Part shown: positions 1 to 9,558 of the stretch, in pieces
Layout of the letters: each line of letters begins with the position of its first letter
Position numbering within the stretch: position 1 is the stretch's first letter
Assembly: GCA_028752905.1 (NCBI GenBank)
Contig: JAQNBH010000002.1
Location: 26,891,932-26,955,931 of the forward strand
From: Cladorhizidae sp. MBARI D1340-BT2
Lineage: Eukaryota > Porifera > Demospongiae > Poecilosclerida > Cladorhizidae
Direction: 5' to 3'
Length of the DNA stretch: 64,000 nucleotides
Translations under genes and position numbers: made by a program
Notes under the pieces: model-generated
Database searches by the model: none
Seen by the model: the letters and a program-made list of their open reading frames with translations, nothing else
What the model was told of the DNA's origin: nothing

Positions 1-374
1 GTTTATTCAGTGAAGTGTGGAGAATCTATTTAGCATCAAGAGAGAGCAGAGAGAAACCTATCTTGTGATTCTATCAAGTCCATTACTGTGAAGTATGCGG
101 AATATACGGATGTTTGGTATCAAGAGAGAGAACAGAGAGAGGCCTACCTTTAGAGCTATATATCAAGTCTATTCAGTGAAGTGTGGAGAATCTATGAAGC
201 TAACATGTTTAGCTCAAGATAGAGAACACTGAGAGATACCTATCTTGCAAGTCCATTACAGTGAAGTGTGCAGAATATATGGATGTTTGGTATCAAGAGA
301 GAGCACTTGGAGAGTCCTATCTTAATAGCTGTATAACAAGTCTATTCAGTGAAGTGTGGATAATCTACGAAGCT
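1..374. repeat. B0, partial B (last 374 of 506 bp)
   Basis: The window opens within subrepeat S2, at gtttattcagtgaag. The rest of B follows without change of order, with T at B offset 462. Confidence 0.95.
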
Positions 375-1984
375 AACATGTTTAGCATCAAGTAAGAGTA
401 CAATACATAACTGCCCTAATTAACAAGACCAAAGTCCCAGATTTTGTCAACTGATAGAGAAGGCCCTTATCTGCAACATGTGAACAGATTATCAATAAAT
501 GTAGTGGTTTTTCACTGGCAGGCCACCGCTTTGGCAACTGGAAAACGCCAGGAAAAATCCCAAACCTTAACACTTCAAATCACCATAACTTGCTAATACT
601 TAGAGTACTCAAAATTTTGGCACGTACAAAAGACAGATAATTAGAAGGGCTATCCGGTGATATAAAAATTATCTTTTTTGGGTAAAGTGTAGGAAAGTTA
701 TGAGCTTCACGGCAAAAAAACAAGATTTTCGGGGGGGAAATGAGAAACATATAGACCAAATTAGGGCAAATATCAAGAACATGTTTAGCATCAAGTAAGA
801 GTACAATTCATAACTGCCCTAATTAACAAGACCAAAGTCCCAGATTTTGTCAACTGATAGAGAAGGCCCTTATCTGCAACATGTGAACAGATTATCAATA
901 AATGTAGTGGTTTTTCACTGGCAGGCCACCGCTTTGGCAACTGGAAAACGCCAGGAAAAATCCCAAACCTTACCACTTCAAATCATCATAACTTCCTAAT
1001 ACTTAGAGTACTCAAAACTTTGGCACGTACAAAAGACAGATAATTAGAAGGGCTATTCGGTGATATAAAAATTAACTTTTTGGGGTAAAGTGTAGAATAG
1101 TTATGAGCTTCACGGCAAAAAAACAAGATTTTCGGGGGGGAAATGAGAAACATATAGACCAAATTAGGGCAAATATCAAGAACATGTTTAGCATCAAGTA
1201 AGAGTACAATTCATAACTGCCCTAATTAACAAGACCAAAGTCCCAGATTTTGTCAACTGATAGAGAAGGCCCTTATCTGCAACATGTGAACAGATTATCA
1301 ATAAATGTAGTGGTTTTTCACTGGCAGGCCACCGCTTTGGCAACTGGAAAACGCCAGGAAAAATCCCAAACCTTACCACTTCAAATCACCATAACTTGCT
1401 AATACTTAGAGTACTCAAAATTTTGGCACGTACAAAAGACAGATAATTAGAAGGGCTATTCGGTGATATAAAAATTATCTTTTTTGGATAAAGTGTAGAA
1501 AAGTTATGAGCTTCACGGCAAAAAAACAAGATTTTCGGGGGGAAAATGAGAAACATATAGACCAAATTAGGGCAAATATCAAGAACATGTTTAGCATCAA
1601 GTAAGAGTACAATTCATAACTGCCCTAATTAACAAGACCAAAGTCCCAGATTTTGTCAACTGATAGAGAAGGCCCTTATCTGCAACATGTGAACAGATTA
1701 TCAATAAATGTAGTGGTTTTTCACTGGCAGGCCACCGCTTTGGCAACTGGAAAACGCCAGGAAAAATCCCAAACCTTATCACTTCAAATCACCATAACTT
1801 GCTAATACTTAGAGTACTCAAAATTTTGGCACGTACAAAAGACAGATAATTAGAAGAGCTATCCGGTGATATAAAAATTATCTTTTTTGGGTAAAGTGTA
1901 AAAAAGTTATGAGCTTCACGGCAAAAAAACAAGATTTTCGGGGGGAAAATGAGAAACATATAGACCAAATTAGGGCAAATATCA

Positions 1985-2074
1985 AGATAGAGAACACATA
2001 ATGAAACCTATCATTCGAATCATATCAAGTCCATTACAGTAAAGTTTGCAGAATATTATGGATGTTTGATATCA
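1985..2074. repeat. B subrepeat S1, 90 bp
   Basis: First half of dimer 1 (S1+S2, 172 bp). It opens with agatagagaacac, the same opening as S5, then continues to aagtccattacagtaaag and ends gatgtttgatatca. It is the most diverged of the three odd-numbered subrepeats, and holds variant offsets 60 and 78 of B. Confidence 0.85.
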
Positions 2075-2156
2075 ACAGAGAGCACAGAGAGAGACCTATC
2101 TTAATAGCTATATATCAAGTTTATTCAGTGAAGTGTGGAGAATCTATTTAGCATCA
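2075..2156. repeat. B subrepeat S2, 82 bp
   Basis: Second half of dimer 1. It opens with a GA-rich block (acagagagcacagagag), contains the even-type core aagtttattcagtgaagtg and ends tttagcatca. Compared with S4 and S6 it lacks the bases gaagctaacatg before tttagc, which accounts for its shorter length. Confidence 0.85.
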
Positions 2157-2240
2157 AGAGAGAGCAGAGAGAAACCTATCTTGTGATTCTATCAAGTCCA
2201 TTACTGTGAAGTATGCGGAATATACGGATGTTTGGTATCA
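2157..2240. repeat. B subrepeat S3, 84 bp
   Basis: First half of dimer 2 (S3+S4, 178 bp). It opens agagagagcagagag, has the odd-type core aagtccattactgtgaag and ends gatgtttggtatca, as S5 does. Confidence 0.85.
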
Positions 2241-2334
2241 AGAGAGAGAACAGAGAGAGGCCTACCTTTAGAGCTATATATCAAGTCTATTCAGTGAAGT
2301 GTGGAGAATCTATGAAGCTAACATGTTTAGCTCA
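2241..2334. repeat. B subrepeat S4, 94 bp
   Basis: Second half of dimer 2. It opens with the longest GA-rich block (agagagagaacagagagagg), has the even-type core aagtctattcagtgaagtg and ends aacatgtttagctca. The S4-S5 junction reads gtttagctcaagatagag with no A between, and so shows what the A insertion site looked like before insertion. B offset 256 lies in its first bases. Confidence 0.85.
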
Positions 2335-2413
2335 AGATAGAGAACACTGAGAGATACCTATCTTGCAAGTCCATTACAGTGAAGTGTGCAGAATATATGG
2401 ATGTTTGGTATCA
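2335..2413. repeat. B subrepeat S5, 79 bp
   Basis: First half of dimer 3 (S5+S6, 174 bp). It opens agatagagaacac like S1, has core aagtccattacagtgaag and ends gatgtttggtatca. Confidence 0.85.
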
Positions 2414-2508
2414 AGAGAGAGCACTTGGAGAGTCCTATCTTAATAGCGGTATAACAAGTCTATTCAGTGAAGTGTGGATAATCTACGAAGCTAACATGTT
2501 TAGCATCA
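2414..2508. repeat. B subrepeat S6, 95 bp, running into A
   Basis: Second half of dimer 3. It opens agagagagcacttgg, has core aagtctattcagtgaagtg and ends aacatgtttagcatca. Its last 16 bases lie inside the A unit by my boundary, because the same bases are present at every A-A junction. B offset 462 lies here. Confidence 0.85.
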
Positions 2509-2510
2509 AG
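2493..2510. repeat. 18-bp B-derived linker at the start of each A
   Basis: The bases aacatgtttagcatcaag are the end of subrepeat S6 plus two bases, yet they also separate adjacent A units (for example 2896-2913) where no B is present. They therefore travel with A when A is tandemly duplicated, and mark A's left flank as B sequence. Confidence 0.85.
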
Positions 2511-2529
2511 TAAGAGTACAATTCATAAC

Positions 2530-2539
2530 TGCCCTAATT
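2530..2539 (+). repeat. Left arm of 10-bp inverted repeat in A
   Basis: TGCCCTAATT at 2530-2539 is the exact reverse complement of 2877-2886. The pair delimits 357 bp of the 385-bp A-specific segment. It may be what is left of terminal inverted repeats of a small non-autonomous DNA element, but no clear target duplication directly abuts the arms. Confidence 0.6.
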
Positions 2540-2632
2540 AACAAGACCAAAGTCCCAGATTTTGTCAACTGATAGAGAAGGCCCTTATCTGCAACATGTG
2601 AACAGATTATCAATAAATGTAGTGGTTTTTCA

Positions 2633-2669
2633 CTGGCAGGCCACCGCTTTGGCAACTGGAAAACGCCAG
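2633..2669. other. GC-rich potential hairpin in A
   Basis: ctggc at 2633-2637 can pair with gccag at 2665-2669, and inside it gcca at 2640-2643 can pair with tggc at 2650-2653 around a six-base loop. This is the most GC-rich part of an otherwise AT-rich unit. The stems are short, so folding is only a possibility. A C-to-T change in this stretch occurs in the A units at 47705 and 51639. Confidence 0.35.
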
Positions 2670-2701
2670 GAAAAATCACAAACCTTACCACTTCAAATCA
2701 C

Positions 2702-2820
2702 CATAACTTGCTAATACTTAGAGTACTCAAAATTTTGGCACGTACAAAAGACAGATAATTAGAAGGGCTATTCGGTGATATAAAAATTATCTTTTTGGGG
2801 TAAAGTGTAGAAAAGTTATG
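2702..2820. other. Inverted pair cataactt / aagttatg with two central palindromes
   Basis: cataactt (2702-2709) is the exact reverse complement of aagttatg (2813-2820). Between them lie the palindromes gagtactc (2721-2728) and caaaattttg (2728-2737). Units of T-type have aaaactttgg, which breaks the second palindrome. Dyad symmetries like these are common in satellites; no function can be read from them. Confidence 0.5.
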
Positions 2821-2876
2821 AGCTTCACGGCAAAAAAACAAGATTTTCGGGGGGGAAATGAGAAACATATAGACCA

Positions 2877-2886
2877 AATTAGGGCA
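2877..2886 (-). repeat. Right arm of 10-bp inverted repeat in A
   Basis: AATTAGGGCA pairs exactly with the left arm at 2530-2539. It lies 7 bp before the atcaag-type sequence that closes A. It is present in nearly all A units. Confidence 0.6.
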
Positions 2887-3804
2887 AATATCAAGAACAT
2901 GTTTAGCATCAAGTAAGAGTACAATTCATAACTGCCCTAATTAACAAGACCAAAGTCCCAGATTTTGTCAACTGATAGAGAAGGCCCTTATCTGCAACAT
3001 GTGAACAGATTATCAATAAATGTAGTGGTTTTTCACTGGCAGGCCACCGCTTTGGCAACTGGAAAACGCCAGGAAAAATCCCAAACCTTACCACTTCAAA
3101 TCACCATAACTTGCTAATACTTAGAGTACTTAAAATTTTGGCACGTACAAAAGACAGATAATTAGAAGAGCTATCAGGTGATATAAAAATTATCTTTTTG
3201 GTGTAAAGTGTAGAAAAGTTATGAGCTTCACGGCAAAAAAACAAGATTTTCGGGGGGAAAATGAGAAACATATAGACCAAATTAGGGCAAATATCAAGAT
3301 AGAGAACACATAATGAAACCTATCATTCGAATCATATCAAGTCCATTACAGTAAAGTGTGCAGAATATTATGGATGTTTGATATCAACAGAGAGCACAGA
3401 GAGAGACCTATCTTAATAGCTATATATCAAGTTTATTCAGTGAAGTGTGGAGAATCTATTTAGCATCAAGAGAGAGCAGAGAGAAACCTATCTTGTGATT
3501 CTATCAAGTCCATTACTGTGAAGTATGCGGAATATACGGATGTTTGGTATCAAGAGAGAGAACAGAGAGAGGCCTACCTTTAGAGCTATATATCAAGTCT
3601 ATTCAGTGAAGTGTGGAGAATCTATGAAGCTAACATGTTTAGCTCAAGATAGAGAACACTGAGAGATACCTATCTTGCAAGTCCATTACAGTGAAGTGTG
3701 CAGAATATATGGATGTTTGGTATCAAGAGAGAGCACTTGGAGAGTCCTATCTTAATAGCTGTATAACAAGTCTATTCAGTGAAGTGTGGATAATCTACGA
3801 AGCT

Positions 3805-4713
3805 AACATGTTTAGCATCAAGTAAGAGTACAATACATAACTGCCCTAATTAACAAGACCAAAGTCCCAGATTTTGTCAACTGATAGAGAAGGCCCTTAT
3901 CTGCAACATGTGAACAGATTATCAATAAATGTAGTGGTTTTTCACTGGCAGGCCACCGCTTTGGCAACTGGAAAACGCCAGGAAAAATCCCAAACCTTAC
4001 CACTTCAAATCACCATAACTTGCTAATACTTAGAGTACTCAAAATTTTGGCACGTACAAAAGACAGATAATTAGAAGAGCTATCCGGTGATATAAAAATT
4101 ATCTTTTTTGGGTAAAGTGTAGAAAAGTTATGAGCTTCACGGCAAAAAAACAAGATTTTCGGGGGGAAAATGAGAAACATATAGACCAAATTAGGGCAAA
4201 TATCAAGATAGAGAACACATAATGAAACCTATCATTCGAATCATATCAAGTCCATTACAGTAAAGTTTGCAGAATATTATGGATGTTTGATATCAACAGA
4301 GAGCACAGAGAGAGACCTATCTTAATAGCTATATATCAAGTTTATTCAGTGAAGTGTGGAGAATCTATTTAGCATCAAGAGAGAGCAGAGAGAAACCTAT
4401 CTTGTGATTCTATCAAGTCCATTACTGTGAAGTATGCGGAATATACGGATGTTTGGTATCAAGAGAGAGAACAGAGAGAGGCCTACCTTTAGAGCTATAT
4501 ATCAAGTCTATTCAGTGAAGTGTGGAGAATCTATGAAGCTAACATGTTTAGCTCAAGATAGAGAACACTGAGAGATACCTATCTTGCAAGTCCATTACAG
4601 TGAAGTGTGCAGAATATATGGATGTTTGGTATCAAGAGAGAGCACTTGGAGAGTCCTATCTTAATAGCTGTATAACAAGTCTATTCAGTGAAGTGTGGAT
4701 AATCTACGAAGCT
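3805..4713. repeat. Block 3: A-B, 909 bp
   Basis: A is 3805-4207 (A31, C196, A274); B is 4208-4713 (T60, T462). It matches Block 5 at all markers used. Confidence 0.95.
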
Positions 4714-5622
4714 AACATGTTTAGCATCAAGTAAGAGTACAATACATAACTGCCCTAATTAACAAGACCAAAGTCCCAGATTTTGTCAACTGATAGAGAA
4801 GGCCCTTATCTGCAACATGTGAACAGATTATCAATAAATGTAGTGGTTTTTCACTGGCAGGCCACCGCTTTGGCAACTGGAAAACGCCAGGAAAAATCCC
4901 AAACCTTAACACTTCAAATCACCATAACTTGCTAATACTTAGAGTACTCAAAATTTTGGCACTTACAAAAGACAGATAATTAGAAGGGCTATCCGGTGAT
5001 ATAAAAATTATCTTTTTTGGGTAAAGTGTAGGAAAGTTATGAGCTTCACGGCAAAAAAACAAGATTTTCGGGGGGAAAATGAGAAACATATAGACCAAAT
5101 TAGGGCAAATATCAAGATAGAGAACACATAATGAAACCTATCATTCGAATCATATCAAGTCCATTACAGTAAAGTGTGCAGAATATTATGGATGTTTGAT
5201 ATCAACAGAGAGCACAGAGAGAGACCTATCTTAATAGCTATATATCAAGTTTATTCAGTGAAGTGTGGAGAATCTATTTAGCATCAAGAGAGAGCAGAGA
5301 GAAACCTATCTTGTGATTCTATCAAGTCCATTACTGTGAAGTATGCTGAATATACGGATGTTTGGTATCAAGAGAGAGAACAGAGAGAGGCCTACCTTTA
5401 GAGCTATATATCAAGTCTATTCAGTGAAGTGTGGAGAATCTATGAAGCTAACATGTTTAGCTCAAGATAGAGAACACTGAGAGATACCTATCTTGCAAGT
5501 CCATTACAGTGAAGTGTGCAGAATATATGGATGTTTGGTATCAAGAGAGAGCACTTGGAGAGTCCTATCTTAATAGCTGTATAACAAGTCTATTCAGTGA
5601 AGTGTGGATAATCTACGAAGCT
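4714..5622. repeat. Block 4: A-B, 909 bp
   Basis: A is 4714-5116 (A31, A196) with a private ggcacttac for ggcacgtac. B is 5117-5622 (G60, T462) with a private gtatgctgaa for gtatgcggaa near 5341. Confidence 0.95.
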
Positions 5623-6531
5623 AACATGTTTAGCATCAAGTAAGAGTACAATACATAACTGCCCTAATTAACAAGACCAAAGTCCCAGATTTTGTCAACT
5701 GATAGAGAAGGCCCTTATCTGCAACATGTGAACAGATTATCAATAAATGTAGTGGTTTTTCACTGGCAGGCCACCGCTTTGGCAACTGGAAAACGCCAGG
5801 AAAAATCCCAAACCTTACCACTTCAAATCACCATAACTTGCTAATACTTAGAGTACTCAAAATTTTGGCACGTACAAAAGACAGATAATTAGAAGAGCTA
5901 TCCGGTGATATAAAAATTATCTTTTTTGGGTAAAGTGTAGAAAAGTTATGAGCTTCACGGCAAAAAAACAAGATTTTCGGGGGGAAAATGAGAAACATAT
6001 AGACCAAATTAGGGCAAATATCAAGATAGAGAACACATAATGAAACCTATCATTCGAATCATATCAAGTCCATTACAGTAAAGTTTGCAGAATATTATGG
6101 ATGTTTGATATCAACAGAGAGCACAGAGAGAGACCTATCTTAATAGCTATATATCAAGTTTATTCAGTGAAGTGTGGAGAATCTATTTAGCATCAAGAGA
6201 GAGCAGAGAGAAACCTATCTTGTGATTCTATCAAGTCCATTACTGTGAAGTATGCGGAATATACGGATGTTTGGTATCAAGAGAGAGAACAGAGAGAGGC
6301 CTACCTTTAGAGCTATATATCAAGTCTATTCAGTGAAGTGTGGAGAATCTATGAAGCTAACATGTTTAGCTCAAGATAGAGAACACTGAGAGATACCTAT
6401 CTTGCAAGTCCATTACAGTGAAGTGTGCAGAATATATGGATGTTTGGTATCAAGAGAGAGCACTTGGAGAGTCCTATCTTAATAGCTGTATAACAAGTCT
6501 ATTCAGTGAAGTGTGGATAATCTACGAAGCT
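5623..6531. repeat. Block 5: A-B, 909 bp
   Basis: A is 5623-6025 (A31, C196, A274); B is 6026-6531 (T60, T462). It is the second copy of an 1818-bp A-B-A-B duplication with Blocks 3-4. Confidence 0.95.
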
Positions 6532-8246
6532 AACATGTTTAGCATCAAGTAAGAGTACAATACATAACTGCCCTAATTAACAAGACCAAAGTCCCAGATT
6601 TTGTCAACTGATAGAGAAGGCCCTTATCTGCAACATGTGAACAGATTATCAATAAATGTAGTGGTTTTTCACTGGCAGGCCACCGCTTTGGCAACTGGAA
6701 AACGCCAGGAAAAATCCCAAACCTTAACACTTCAAATCACCATAACTTGCTAATACTTAGAGTACTCAAAATTTTGGCACGTACAAAAGACAGATAATTA
6801 GAAGGGCTATCCGGTGATATAAAAATTATCTTTTTTGGGTAAAGTGTAGGAAAGTTATGAGCTTCACGGCAAAAAAACAAGATTTTCGGGGGGGAAATGA
6901 GAAACATATAGACCAAATTAGGGCAAATATCAAGAACATGTTTAGCATCAAGTAAGAGTACAATTCATAACTGCCCTAATTAACAAGACCAAAGTCCCAG
7001 ATTTTGTCAACTGATAGAGAAGGCCCTTATCTGCAACATGTGAACAGATTATCAATAAATGTAGTGGTTTTTCACTGGCAGGCCACCGCTTTGGCAACTG
7101 GAAAACGCCAGGAAAAATCCCAAACCTTACCACTTCAAATCATCATAACTTCCTAATACTTAGAGTACTCAAAACTTTGGCACGTACAAAAGACAGATAA
7201 TTAGAAGGGCTATTCGGTGATATAAAAATTAACTTTTTGGGGTAAAGTGTAGAATAGTTATGAGCTTCACGGCAAAAAAACAAGATTTTCGGGGGGGAAA
7301 TGAGAAACATATAGACCAAATTAGGGCAAATATCAAGAACATGTTTAGCATCAAGTAAGAGTACAATTCATAACTGCCCTAATTAACAAGACCAAAGTCC
7401 CAGATTTTGTCAACTGATAGAGAAGGCCCTTATCTGCAACATGTGAACAGATTATCAATAAATGTAGTGGTTTTTCACTGGCAGGCCACCGCTTTGGCAA
7501 CTGGAAAACGCCAGGAAAAATCCCAAACCTTACTACTTCAAATCACCATAACTTGCTAATACTTAGAGTACTCAAAATTTTGGCACGTACAAAAGATAGA
7601 TAATTAGAAGAGCTATCCGATGATATAAAAATTATCTTTTTTGGGTAAAGTGTAGAAATGTTATGAGCTTCACGGCAAAAAAACAAGATTTTCGGGGGGA
7701 AAATGAGAAACATATAGACCAAATTAGGGCAAATATCAAGATAGAGAACACATAATGAAACCTATCATTCGAATCATATCAAGTCCATTACAGTAAAGTT
7801 TGCAGAATATTATGGATGTTTGATATCAACAGAGAGCACAGAGAGAGACCTATCTTAATAGCTATATATCAAGTTTATTCAGTGAAGTGTGGAGAATCTA
7901 TTTAGCATCAAGAGAGAGCAGAGAGAAACCTATCTTGTGATTCTATCAAGTCCATTACTGTGAAGTATGCGGAATATACGGATGTTTGGTATCAAGAGAG
8001 AGAACAGAGAGAGGCCTACCTTTAGAGCTATATATCAAGTCTATTCAGTGAAGTGTGGAGAATCTATGAAGCTAACATGTTTAGCTCAAGATAGAGAACA
8101 CTGAGAGATACCTATCTTGCAAGTCCATTACAGTGAAGTGTGCAGAATATATGGATGTTTGGTATCAAGAGAGAGCACTTGGAGAGTCCTATCTTAATAG
8201 CTGTATAACAAGTCTATTCAGTGAAGTGTGGATAATCTACGAAGCT
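6532..8246. repeat. Block 6: AAA-B, 1715 bp
   Basis: A units start at 6532 (A31, A196), 6935 (T-type) and 7338; B is 7741-8246 (T60, T462). The third A has ttactactt, agatag and A283, a combination repeated exactly in the unit at 17731. Confidence 0.95.
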
Positions 8247-9558
8247 AACATGTTTAGCATCAAGTAAGAGTACAATACATAACTGCCCTAATTAACAAGA
8301 CCAAAGTCCCAGATTTTGTCAACTGATAGAGAAGGCCCTTATCTGCAACATGTGAACAGATTATCAATAAATGTAGTGGTTTTTCACTGGCAGGCCACCG
8401 CTTTGGCAACTGGAAAACGCCAGGAAAAATCCCAAACCTTAACACTTCAAATCACCATAACTTGCTAATACTTAGAGTACTCAAAATTTTGGCACGTACA
8501 AAAGACAGATAATTAGAAGGGCTATCCGGTGATATAAAAATTATCTTTTTTGGGTAAAGTGTAGGAAAGTTATGAGCTTCACGGCAAAAAAACAAGATTT
8601 TCGGGGGGAAAATGAGAAACATATAGACCAAATTAGGGCAAATATCAAGAACATGTTTAGCATCAAGTAAGAGTACAATTCATAACTGCCCTAATTAACA
8701 AGACCAAAGTCCCAGATTTTGTCAACTGATAGAGAAGGCCCTTATCTGCAACATGTGAACAGATTATCAATAAATGTAGTGGTTTTTCACTGGCAGGCCA
8801 CCGCTTTGGCAACTGGAAAACGCCAGGAAAAATCCCAAACCTTATCACTTCAAATCACCATAACTTGCTAATACTTAGAGTACTCAAAATTTTGGCACGT
8901 ACAAAAGACAGATAATTAGAAGGGCTATCCGGTGATATAAAAATTATCTTTTTTGGGTAAAGTGTAAAAAAGTTATGAGCTTCACGGCAAAAAAACAAGA
9001 TTTTCGGGGGGAAAATGAGAAACATATAGACCAAATTAGGGCAAATATCAAGATAGAGAACACATAATGAAACCTATCATTCGAATCATATCAAGTCCAT
9101 TACAGTAAAGTTTGCAGAATATTATGGATGTTTGATATCAACAGAGAGCACAGAGAGAGACCTATCTTAATAGCTATATATCAAGTTTATTCAGTGAAGT
9201 GTGGAGAATCTATTTAGCATCAAGAGAGAGCAGAGAGAAACCTATCTTGTGATTCTATCAAGTCCATTACTGTGAAGTATGCGGAATATACGGATGTTTG
9301 GTATCAAGAGAGAGAACAGAGAGAGGCCTACCTTTAGAGCTATATATCAAGTCTATTCAGTGAAGTGTGGAGAATCTATGAAGCTAACATGTTTAGCTCA
9401 AGATAGAGAACACTGAGAGATACCTATCTTGCAAGTCCATTACAGTGAAGTGTGCAGAATATATGGATGTTTGGTATCAAGAGAGAGCACTTGGAGAGTC
9501 CTATCTTAATAGCGGTATAACAAGTCTATTCAGTGAAGTGTGGATAATCTACGAAGCT
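8247..9558. repeat. Block 7: AA-B, 1312 bp
   Basis: A units start at 8247 (A31, A196) and 8650 (T196, gtaaaaaag); B is 9053-9558 (T60, G462). It corresponds to Block 14 at an offset of 10,393 bp, differing at offset 274 of the second A. Confidence 0.95.

Larger units (their letters stand above)
375..2492. repeat. Block 1: AAAA-B, 2118 bp
   Basis: A units start at 375, 778, 1181 and 1584; B is 1987-2492. The first A has A31 and A196. The second is T-type. The third has T280. The fourth has T196 and gtaaaaaag near its offset 318, a pair shared with units at 8650 and 19043. B has T60 and G462. Confidence 0.95.
1987..2492. repeat. Reference copy of module B, 506 bp
   Basis: B starts at atagagaacacataatg directly after an A unit and ends at atctacgaagct before the next A. 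It is internally repetitive: with the shared flanking bases it resolves into six subrepeats (listed separately) that alternate between two types. One type has a core like aagtccattacagtgaag and ends in gatgtttggtatca; the other has a core like aagtctattcagtgaag and two of its three copies end in aacatgtttagc(at)ca. GA-rich blocks open most subrepeats. There are 43 complete copies and one partial copy in the window. This copy has T60 and G462. Confidence 0.95.
2493..2895. repeat. Reference copy of module A, 403 bp
   Basis: This copy starts at aacatgtttagcatcaag, which matches the end of B, and ends at caaatatcaag. The first 18 bp are B-like; the remaining 385 bp have no counterpart in B. In order it holds an inverted-repeat arm (2530-2539), a GC-rich stretch able to fold (2633-2669), two short palindromes (2721-2728 and 2728-2737), an 8-bp inverted pair (2702-2709 with 2813-2820), an A run and a G run near 2831-2857, and the second inverted-repeat arm (2877-2886). 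There are 104 copies in the window. I do not recognise a known family. This copy has the private change C186 to A, shared only with the copies at 9559 and 19952. Confidence 0.96.
2493..3804. repeat. Block 2: AA-B, 1312 bp
   Basis: A units start at 2493 and 2896; B is 3299-3804. The first A has A186, as do 9559 and 19952. The second has two private changes (ctatcaggtg and tttttggtgtaaag) and gtacttaaaa, seen again at 41653. B has G60 and T462. Confidence 0.95.

Noticed and set aside
375..777. LTR retrotransposon or its solo LTR as the source of A
   Set aside because: A lacks TG...CA ends, a primer-binding site or any coding trace, and 385 bp with atcaag at both sides does not require an LTR. 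Not excluded, but unsupported.
2241..2262. GA-rich stretches in B as a simple-sequence microsatellite
   Set aside because: They are short, interrupted and identical in nearly all B copies, so they are part of the subrepeat and not independently expanding.
2506..2691. 61-codon reverse-strand open frame present in most A units (87 of 104)
   Set aside because: It starts with GTG, not ATG, and its only ATG lies near the C-terminal end. It is broken by the one-T deletion in 12 units and by stop codons at 31665, 47705 and 51639, and the GTG start is lost at 7338 and 17731. Its preservation is explained by the likeness of whole repeats. I see no domain, signal peptide or known family in the translation.
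2877..2886. ttaggg-like motif near the end of A, suggesting telomeric sequence
   Set aside because: Only one attaggg occurs per unit, with no run of telomere repeats. It is part of the inverted-repeat arm.
2493..2895. CENP-B box in A
   Set aside because: I looked for the known core (TTCG...A..CGGG pattern) on both strands of A and B and did not find it. This does not exclude centromere function.
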